Assembly: GCA_030835065.1 (NCBI GenBank)
Contig: JAUQWR010000716.1
Location: 1-6,539, forward strand
DNA from: Candidatus Kapaibacterium sp.
Lineage (GTDB): Bacteria > Bacteroidota > Ignavibacteria > Kapaibacteriales > UBA2268
DNA length: 6,539 bases
Reading direction: 5' to 3'
Part shown: positions 1 through 4,177 of the stretch, piece by piece
Layout: each line of letters opens with the position of its first letter
Position numbering within the stretch: position 1 is the stretch's first letter
Made by a program: the position numbers and the translations under genes
Notes under the pieces: generated by a model
Database searches by the model: none
What the model saw: only the letters and a program-made list of their open reading frames with translations
Told to the model about the DNA's origin: nothing

Positions 1-248
1 CCCAAGCAGGTAAACCTTGTTTTTCGATTTAAATAATCAAACAAAGTATCCGATTTGGTGTTCTGTGTAATAGGGAGTAGTTCTCTATTGCAATCGATGG
101 TTTCAATTTTATCGATTGTTATATTGTGTGGTGCTAAGAGATTAGTTGTGAAGTTGATCTCTACAGGCTTTGCTGCTTTTGATTCCTTAGAATAAAAAAA
201 GGCAATAAACATCATTGCCAGATAGACAATGCTAACTAACTTTTTCAT
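1..248 (-). CDS. Secreted protein of unknown function, N-terminal part (cut by window edge)
   Basis: An open frame runs from an ATG at 248 down to position 1 without a stop, giving 82 codons of an incomplete protein. It begins MKKLVSIVYLAMMFIAFFYS, a short basic start followed by a hydrophobic stretch of about 16 residues. The SKAAKP segment near residues 23-28 could contain the signal peptidase site, so the product is probably exported. The rest (residues about 29-82) is polar with two cysteines, at residues 53 and 80. I recognise no domain. The start is the first ATG before the signal peptide; no clear Shine-Dalgarno sequence precedes it, which is usual in this group. It lies downstream of the long repeat-rich gap and points away from it, so its promoter should lie in 249-440. 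The signal peptide is well supported; the function is unknown. Confidence 0.7.
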   Translation of the reverse strand, partial: MKKLVSIVYLAMMFIAFFYSKESKAAKPVEINFTTNLLAPHNITIDKIETIDCNRELLPITQNTKSDTLFDYLNRKTRFTCL

Positions 249-414
249 ATAAACTTACAAGAATAATTTAACAAATTGACTTGTATATTAGTGTCTTGAA
301 TTATTGAAAAAGTTGCAAAAAAATCTTCAAGTAAAAATGTTATTATGAATACATACCCAAGAAACATTATTTTCAAAAGTAATTCTTTAGAATCTGTATG
401 TTATTTATTTTAAT

Positions 415-428
415 TTAATGATCATTAA
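415..428. promoter_or_regulatory. Perfect 14-bp palindrome, possible operator
   Basis: TTAATGATCATTAA is identical to its reverse complement. It lies about 167 bp upstream of the start of the left-edge secreted protein. Perfect dyads of this length are typical of dimeric regulator sites, but in sequence this AT-rich one could also arise by chance. No regulator is named. Confidence 0.3.
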
Positions 429-480
429 GAATGTAATATTAATAATGTATTAGTATAAAGTAAAGAAGTGAACAGATATA

Positions 481-559
481 TAAGAATCTCAAAATCAAGC
501 TGAATATACATTTTATAGAAAAAAGTAAAAAAGAAGTTAAAGTGATATTGAGATTCTTA
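481..559. repeat. 12-bp perfect inverted repeat with a 55-nt spacer
   Basis: TAAGAATCTCAA at 481-492 is the exact reverse complement of TTGAGATTCTTA at 548-559. The spacer is A-rich and shows no coding potential. The right arm abuts the hairpin and 34-bp repeat that follow, so it may mark the edge of the repeat block. It is not followed by a T-run on either strand that would make it a clear terminator. Confidence 0.45.
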
Positions 560-565
560 AAAAAA

Positions 566-619
566 CTTAGTTTTCTTTGTTCTCCTTCTTGAATAAGAAA
601 ACGAAGAAGAAGAAGTAAG
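566..619. repeat. Imperfect hairpin overlapping the first 34-bp repeat
   Basis: The pyrimidine-rich left half (566-590) and purine-rich right half (595-619) pair around a GAAT loop at 591-594, with several mismatches and G-T pairs. CTTAG-like sequence at the outer left pairs with GTAAG at the outer right, apart from one G-G mismatch. The right half is part of the 34-bp direct repeat, but the second copy at 798-831 lacks a matching left half, so the hairpin is not a fixed part of the repeat. Confidence 0.35.
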
Positions 620-621
620 AA
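588..621. repeat. 34-bp direct repeat, copy 1
   Basis: This 34-bp stretch, beginning CTTGAATAAGAAAACG and continuing with a GAA-triplet tract, recurs at 798-831, exactly 210 bp away. The copies match at 33 of 34 positions; the single difference is G at 615 against C at 825. In both copies a CACAAAGT heptad follows after 6 or 7 bases, so the real repeat unit is longer than 34 bp. Read in one minus-strand frame both copies give the peptide LLLRFLIQ, which explains the similar spurious open frames there. Confidence 0.75.
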
Positions 622-627
622 GAGTAT

Positions 628-738
628 CACAAAGTTTCACGAAGTACGCACAAAGTTACACAAAGTGAAGAAGAGAGCGATGTATTCTGGCTTTAAAAAA
701 CTTTGTGCCCTTTGTGTAAAAACTTAGTGTCCTTTGTG
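628..738. repeat. Inverted array of CACAAAG / CTTTGTG heptads
   Basis: The left arm has four heptads: CACAAAG at 628-634, 649-655 and 659-665 and the variant CACGAAG at 638-644, starting 10, 11 and 10 bases apart. The right arm has the inverse, CTTTGTG at 701-707, 710-716 and 732-738 and the variant CTTAGTG at 723-729. Each arm is 38 bases, with a 35-base spacer between them. The arms could fold into one long interrupted stem. From memory, runs of CTTTGTG/CTTAGTG-like heptads are common dispersed intergenic repeats in environmental Bacteroidota and related bacteria, so this is probably one member of such a family. No transposase is nearby. Confidence 0.65.
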
Positions 739-797
739 CTCCTTTCTTAAAGTTTTATCAAAAAAAAGTAGTAAAATGACATTTAGTTCGATGTTTA

Positions 798-831
798 CTT
801 GAATAAGAAAACGAAGAAGAAGAACTAAGAA
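798..831. repeat. 34-bp direct repeat, copy 2
   Basis: Second copy of the repeat at 588-621, with one mismatch. It is followed by seven bases and a single CACAAAG heptad at 839-845, after which the similarity stops. This looks like a truncated second copy of the larger unit, since the remaining heptads and the inverted arm are missing here. Confidence 0.75.
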
Positions 832-916
832 ATGGTAGCACAAAGTAACAGCAATTGGAGAAAGGAAAGAATAAAAATATTTGTAAACCAATGAATTGCG
901 AGTTTTTATAGCTAAG

Positions 917-937
917 TATTCCTGAAAAGCAGGAATA
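917..937. repeat. Short perfect hairpin (8-bp stem)
   Basis: TATTCCTG at 917-924 pairs perfectly with CAGGAATA at 930-937 around a 5-nt loop. It lies just beyond the terminator hairpin of the beta-barrel gene, on the downstream side in the minus-strand sense. It lacks a T-run of its own on the minus strand, so it may be a backup 3' end structure or a small regulatory dyad. Confidence 0.4.
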
Positions 938-975
938 TAAACGAAAAGTGCCACAATTTTGAAAAATGTGGCACT
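938..975 (-). terminator. Rho-independent terminator of the beta-barrel operon
   Basis: AGTGCCACA at 947-955 pairs perfectly with TGTGGCACT at 967-975, a 9-bp GC-containing stem around an 11-nt AT-rich loop. Read on the minus strand the stem is followed by a T-rich tail (TTTCGTTTA). It lies about 70 bases after the stop of the beta-barrel gene, the right place and orientation to end that transcript. The plus-strand side has no T-run. Confidence 0.7.
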
Positions 976-1012
976 GAATCAGAAAATTAAGCTTTATTTT
1001 AATAATGATTTA

Positions 1013-1032
1013 TATTCTACCTAAGTAGAATA
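1013..1032. repeat. 8-bp stem hairpin just after the beta-barrel stop codon
   Basis: TATTCTAC at 1013-1020 and GTAGAATA at 1025-1032 form a perfect stem with a CTAA loop, starting 13 bases beyond the stop codon of the beta-barrel gene. No T-run follows on the minus strand, so it is more likely an mRNA 3' end stabilising structure or part of a compound terminator than a terminator by itself. Confidence 0.4.
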
Positions 1033-1045
1033 ATAAATTATTGAT

Positions 1046-1966
1046 TTAATTCAAATCTAGTAAGTACGAAATATTTATAGAAAAAGCCCCAGCTATCGAA
1101 AATTGCCTTTTGTTATAATTTTTATAAATCGGCAAATCGTAGAGAGCAGAAATATTAAAATTATCGATTGTATAACTCAACTGAGGAGAAAGAAAAACTA
1201 AATTCATGCCGGTAGGAGCAACTGATTCTTCTCCTTTTTCGAGATCAGTGCCACGAAATTCATGTCTTAACTGCAATATACCTGCAAAATGTTCAATAAT
1301 CTTAGTAGAACTAAAAATTGAAGTTGATACAAAAGGACCATATTGGTATTCATGTTTGTCTTCAGCAGTCCACTCATATCTATTCATCATAAATAAATTT
1401 GAATTAATACTAGGCAGCCCATATTTTAGAAATGAAAGAATGCCCAATCCACCAGCGCGTGGAGCTGCTTGCAGATCAACAGGAAGTGTCTGTTCATTAT
1501 AAAGCTGAAGTTCAGTTTCTAAAGGAATTTTTCCCATCAATCCTATAGTCCATTCCAAATCATTATCCAAATCATTGAGTACATTATATTTGACCGATAG
1601 ATTTAAATTAGACAGACCTTTACCTTCGAGTTTGCCAATATTGCCATAATCTTGAGTTTTATTAATAAAATAGCCAATTTCAGCTTCTACAGAAAAGTTA
1701 TCATTAATACCATAACCAATCATGAGACCTGTATAATTGAAATCAGCAGTTTGAATTGGACCTTGTATTTTATCTTTTTTGTCTTCACGATAATATTCGT
1801 CAGAAACACTGTTTCTAAAAAATAGAGTAGTACGGATACTATTTTCAGGGATGATACCAACATTAGTAGTACCTGCAATAGGGCTTCCCATAGAACAACA
1901 TTGACTATAAGAATTATAACTCATTATAAGAGTAAGAATGTAAGCTAAAATAAAAAATTTATTCAT
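1046..1966 (-). CDS. Putative outer-membrane beta-barrel protein with N-terminal Cys-Cys motif
   Basis: A complete 306-residue protein. Residues 1-22 are a signal peptide (MNKFFILAYILTLIMSYNSY followed by SQ), with likely cleavage after SQ so that the mature chain starts at Cys23-Cys24 (CCSMGSPIAGTTN). There is no lipobox before these cysteines, so a lipoprotein is unlikely. The rest alternates polar and hydrophobic residues with many aromatics and short turns, for example GYGINDNFSVEAEIGYFINKTQ at about 84-105 in pieces, KIPL at 146-149, and FLSPQLSYTIDNFNISALYD at 258-277, the pattern of an outer-membrane barrel. It resembles, from memory, a conserved uncharacterised Bacteroidota family with a CCS...GSPIAG start and an NKTQ segment; this needs a search. 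Generic pipelines may call such proteins transporters. Only 11 bases separate it from the upstream lipoprotein gene, so the two form an operon, ended by the hairpin at 947-975. The substrate is unknown; paired cysteines may bind metal or form a disulfide. Confidence 0.8.
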   Translation of the reverse strand: MNKFFILAYILTLIMSYNSYSQCCSMGSPIAGTTNVGIIPENSIRTTLFFRNSVSDEYYREDKKDKIQGPIQTADFNYTGLMIGYGINDNFSVEAEIGYFINKTQDYGNIGKLEGKGLSNLNLSVKYNVLNDLDNDLEWTIGLMGKIPLETELQLYNEQTLPVDLQAAPRAGGLGILSFLKYGLPSINSNLFMMNRYEWTAEDKHEYQYGPFVSTSIFSSTKIIEHFAGILQLRHEFRGTDLEKGEESVAPTGMNLVFLSPQLSYTIDNFNISALYDLPIYKNYNKRQFSIAGAFSINISYLLDLN

Positions 1967-1977
1967 AAGATTTATAA

Positions 1978-2337
1978 TTATAATTTTTGTTTAACAGTTA
2001 CAGTATCTTTAAGGGTTTTTGAATTTCCTTTGTCGTCTGAAACTGTACATATTATTTCAGAAACAACCTCGTGGCATAATGTGTAAGTAACTTTTGTACC
2101 TTCGCCAAATACAATACCCGGATTAGCTTTCCATTTATACTTAAGATTTGAACCTCTGGCATAAGCAGTAATTTCTGCAGTTTCATCAGTAAATATTACT
2201 TTTTTGTCGATAACAAGACTATCGAAAGAAAAAGTTGTGTTGCTATCTGTCGGGACTATTGGATTGTTTTTGTTTGAATCTTTATCAGAGCATGAAAACA
2301 ACATCAAGCCGAGAATAATTGCAAAAACGTAACGCAT
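1978..2337 (-). CDS. Small lipoprotein with a PKD/Ig-like domain
   Basis: A complete 119-residue protein. It starts MRYVFAIILGLMLFSC, a lipoprotein signal with lipobox LFSC and lipidated Cys16. The next residues, SDKDSNKNN, are acidic and polar and resemble the surface lipoprotein export signals of Bacteroidota, so it may be displayed on the outer face of the outer membrane (inference). Residues about 36-117 form one beta-sandwich-like domain: LKYKWKANPGIVFGEGTKVTY (about 65-85, in pieces) and a final strand set CTVSDDKGNSKTLKDTVTVK match the general PKD/Ig-like pattern of a Tyr-x-Trp strand, Gly-x-Gly turn and V-x-D-x-x-G hairpin. Cys88 and Cys97 could form a disulfide. A good Shine-Dalgarno site fixes the start. 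It lies between the kinase and the barrel gene in the same direction. A partner or anchoring role for the barrel is plausible; no enzyme motif is visible. Confidence 0.8.
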   Translation of the reverse strand: MRYVFAIILGLMLFSCSDKDSNKNNPIVPTDSNTTFSFDSLVIDKKVIFTDETAEITAYARGSNLKYKWKANPGIVFGEGTKVTYTLCHEVVSEIICTVSDDKGNSKTLKDTVTVKQKL

Positions 2338-2343
2338 ATCTAA

Positions 2344-2348
2344 CTCCT
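2344..2348 (-). promoter_or_regulatory. Shine-Dalgarno site of the lipoprotein gene
   Basis: AGGAG read on the minus strand, six bases before the ATG at 2337. It is the only strong ribosome binding site in the window and confirms the start codon of the lipoprotein gene. Confidence 0.7.
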
Positions 2349-2404
2349 AGCAAAATAATCGATTAAAATACAATAATAATTTCAAGTAAATTAATAATAT
2401 TTAG

Positions 2405-2412
2405 CAAAGTTA
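2405..2412 (-). promoter_or_regulatory. Candidate Bacteroidota-type -7 box before the lipoprotein gene
   Basis: TAACTTTG on the minus strand fits the TAnnTTTG -7 element of the Bacteroidota housekeeping sigma factor. It lies 68 bases before the lipoprotein start, in the 89-base gap after the kinase stop. I see no good TTG at the expected -33 position, so the lipoprotein and barrel may have their own promoter here, may be read through from the kinase, or both. Confidence 0.3.
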
Positions 2413-2426
2413 CAAAGAAAAATTTT

Positions 2427-3974
2427 CTAAAGAGGTAGTAATATTTCGAAAGAGCTACCTTTGTTGAGAGTACTCTTGACATTGATTTGAGCATAATGGG
2501 CGTCGAGTATCCACTTGACTATAGATAATCCTAGTCCGGTACCTTGAATTCTGCTATTACGCGCCTTATCTACTCGGAAAAATCTATCGTATATAGAAGG
2601 TAACTGATCTTCAGGAATTCCAATTCCAGTATCTATGATTGAAATTTTTATATTATTTACATCTTTCTCTGCATAAATAAAAATTTTACCACCTTCGGGT
2701 GTATATTTGACAGCATTATCCATAAGATTGAGCAATGCTTGATGCATACGTGCAGAATCAAAATGGCAAACTAAGTCGGGGTCTATATGTGAAATTACTC
2801 TTATTTCTTTTTCTTCGGCTAAAATTTCAATATCCTCAGTCAAATCATTTAATAATTTGCTAATATCATCTTTTTTCTTGTCTAATTTTAATTGACCTGA
2901 GTCTGCTCTTGATAATTCAAGCAAAGCTTCTACAACATTAGTAAGCCTAATGACTTCGTCCAGAGAACTCGCAATCACATATTGATAGTCTTCGATTGTA
3001 TCCGATTTTGTAAGAGCAATTTCCAGCTCGCCTCTCAAAATGGTTAGAGGAGTTTTCAATTCATGAGAAGCATCAGAAGTAAATTGTTTTATCTGTGTAA
3101 AGGACTGATCTAATCGTTGAATCATATTATTGAGCGTAACGGTCAGTCTGTCTATTTCATCTTTAGTACCTGGGCTTTGTAGTCTCATACTAAGATTTGA
3201 TGCTGTAATATCAGAAGCTGCAGTTGCTAATTTATCAATAGGCTTCATTGAAAATTTTGCTAAGAAATATCCACCAACAGATGATAGGATTAGAATTATA
3301 GGAAATCCCATAAGGAAAAAATTGAGAATGATATTTAATACAGCATTGACGTTATCTAAGGAATATCCAACTGCTATAGTGTAATTATCTCTTTGCAGCA
3401 TAAATACTCTAATTGTAGAACTTTCAATTTGGGCATCTATATATAAGGAATCACCATTTTTGAATTTGCTAGGTTTATATATATATAAAGGCATATAATC
3501 ATATTTACGTTTGAAAGTAGAGTCGATTTCTTTGTTTTTTGTAAACCTAGGGAGATTGATTTCTTTAAGATTTAAACTTTTCCATACAATTCTATTATTA
3601 GCATCAGAAACCTGAATTAAGTAGTTTCGTGCACTCAGGCTTACTTGATCATAAATTGCTGCCCAAACTTGTTGTTCTATTGATGTATCATGATGCTTTT
3701 TGTTTTTTTTGCTGCTTAATACATCTGGTATTGCTTTTATTGCATTGCTACTATCATTGCCGGGCTTAATTTTGAAAAACTCTAAATTTGATTGATTGAG
3801 TTCAATAATATCAGTAATCGTAAATGCAACATCTCTTAGAGCTTTGTCTATATTAAATAGAAATTGACTGGTAACGAAATAATAAAACAAACCGGCAAAG
3901 GTAGCTAATGATACTCCAAGTACTATCGAGTACCATATTATTAATCTTGACTTTAAAGATATTTTTCTATCCAT
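2427..3974 (-). CDS. Membrane sensor histidine kinase (HAMP, HisKA, HATPase), no adjacent response regulator
   Basis: A complete 515-residue two-component sensor kinase of the inner membrane that should autophosphorylate on histidine and pass the phosphate to a response regulator. In order: transmembrane helix about 12-34; a periplasmic sensor region of about 180 residues (35-213) with a low-complexity, Lys/His-rich stretch KKNKKHH at 89-95; transmembrane helix about 214-238; HAMP linker about 239-292 with MKPIDKL at 243-249; HisKA H-box DASHELKTPL with phospho-acceptor His304; N-box NLMDNAVKYTP with Asn416 and Asn420; G1 box DTGIGIP at 448-454; F-box YDRFFRVDKAR at 462-472; G2 box GTGLGL at 478-483. 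All catalytic boxes are intact, so it should be active. The ASHELKTPLTILRGELE H-box and periplasmic loop resemble the CusS/heavy-metal sensor group, but the ligand cannot be read from the sequence. The start is the only ATG before the first helix; AGGG lies just 2 bases upstream, so the ribosome site is poor. No response regulator is found on either side, which is unusual. Confidence 0.93.
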   Translation of the reverse strand: MDRKISLKSRLIIWYSIVLGVSLATFAGLFYYFVTSQFLFNIDKALRDVAFTITDIIELNQSNLEFFKIKPGNDSSNAIKAIPDVLSSKKNKKHHDTSIEQQVWAAIYDQVSLSARNYLIQVSDANNRIVWKSLNLKEINLPRFTKNKEIDSTFKRKYDYMPLYIYKPSKFKNGDSLYIDAQIESSTIRVFMLQRDNYTIAVGYSLDNVNAVLNIILNFFLMGFPIILILSSVGGYFLAKFSMKPIDKLATAASDITASNLSMRLQSPGTKDEIDRLTVTLNNMIQRLDQSFTQIKQFTSDASHELKTPLTILRGELEIALTKSDTIEDYQYVIASSLDEVIRLTNVVEALLELSRADSGQLKLDKKKDDISKLLNDLTEDIEILAEEKEIRVISHIDPDLVCHFDSARMHQALLNLMDNAVKYTPEGGKIFIYAEKDVNNIKISIIDTGIGIPEDQLPSIYDRFFRVDKARNSRIQGTGLGLSIVKWILDAHYAQINVKSTLNKGSSFEILLPL

Positions 3975-4012
3975 TGCCCTAAAACATTTATATTTTTACA
4001 TTTCTTTGCTTA

Positions 4013-4040
4013 TATTGCATTCTGTATTGCTTTTGCAATA
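4013..4040. promoter_or_regulatory. TATTGC dyad and direct repeat in the kinase leader, possible operator
   Basis: TATTGCA at 4013-4019 is inverted as TGCAATA at 4034-4040, and a further TATTGC at 4025-4030 forms a tight 6-bp hairpin with GCAATA at 4035-4040 around TTTT. The three half-sites lie 39-66 bases before the kinase start and could be a regulator site or a leader hairpin. Chance is not excluded in DNA this AT-rich. Confidence 0.3.
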
Positions 4041-4083
4041 TTTTCTTTGTTTTTTTTCGTATTTATATATTAAGTTCGTCATA

Positions 4084-4129
4084 TTTATTGTTGTAATATA
4101 CAATTATCTTGCCATTTTGCAACAATAAA
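4084..4129. promoter_or_regulatory. 10-bp inverted repeat in the divergent promoter region
   Basis: TTTATTGTTG at 4084-4093 and CAACAATAAA at 4120-4129 are exact reverse complements. With one G-T pair the arms extend to 13 bases, 4084-4096 and 4117-4129, around a 20-base loop. It sits between the divergent kinase and AsmA/TamB-like genes, 110 bases before the kinase start and 48 before the other, and could bind a regulator shared by both. Confidence 0.35.
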
Positions 4130-4147
4130 AAAATTAAAAATTTTAAA

Positions 4148-4161
4148 CAAATTTATTTTTG
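4148..4161. promoter_or_regulatory. Overlapping divergent candidate -7 boxes
   Basis: Two TAnnTTTG-like elements overlap back to back: TAAATTTG on the minus strand (4155 to 4148), facing the kinase, and TATTTTTG on the plus strand (4154-4161), 16 bases before the AsmA/TamB-like start. Neither has a clear TTG at -33, and such motifs arise easily in AT-rich DNA. If the minus-strand box is used, the kinase mRNA has a leader of about 165 bases carrying both inverted repeats. Confidence 0.22.
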
Positions 4162-4177
4162 TTAATTATTTGAGCCC

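Larger units (their letters stand above)
249..1045. other. Long intergenic region without a credible gene
   Basis: About 800 bases separate the start of the left-edge secreted protein from the stop of the beta-barrel gene. No frame here looks like a real protein. The longer open frames on the minus strand start at GTG codons inside repeat or hairpin sequence and encode low-complexity Leu/Phe-rich peptides. The region contains a palindrome (415-428), a 12-bp inverted repeat (481-559), an imperfect hairpin (566-619), two copies of a 34-bp direct repeat, a heptad inverted array (628-738), and three hairpins near the right end (917-1032). The 860-915 stretch shows nothing specific. Confidence 0.7.

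Noticed and set aside
439..630. Minus-strand open frame of 63 codons, Leu/Phe-rich
   Set aside because: It starts at a GTG in the heptad repeat, is low complexity, has no ribosome site, and shares its LLLRFLIQ peptide with another frame only because both cover a copy of the 34-bp repeat.
628..738. CRISPR-like array
   Set aside because: The repeated units are only 7 bp, spaced 9-13 bases apart and inverted halfway, with no spacers of uniform length and no cas genes.
481..845. Insertion sequence
   Set aside because: No transposase frame or remnant is visible, and no target-site duplication could be identified by eye; a non-autonomous repeat remains possible.
724..954. Minus-strand open frame of 76 codons
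   Set aside because: Its GTG start lies inside the terminator hairpin stem and the frame crosses a second hairpin and the repeat; it shows no domain or normal codon pattern.
1206..1502. Plus-strand open frame of 98 codons
   Set aside because: It is antisense to the well-supported beta-barrel gene, with Cys/Pro/Arg-rich sequence typical of a shadow frame.
3130..3384. Plus-strand open frame of 84 codons
   Set aside because: It is antisense to the HAMP and transmembrane region of the histidine kinase and has no independent support.
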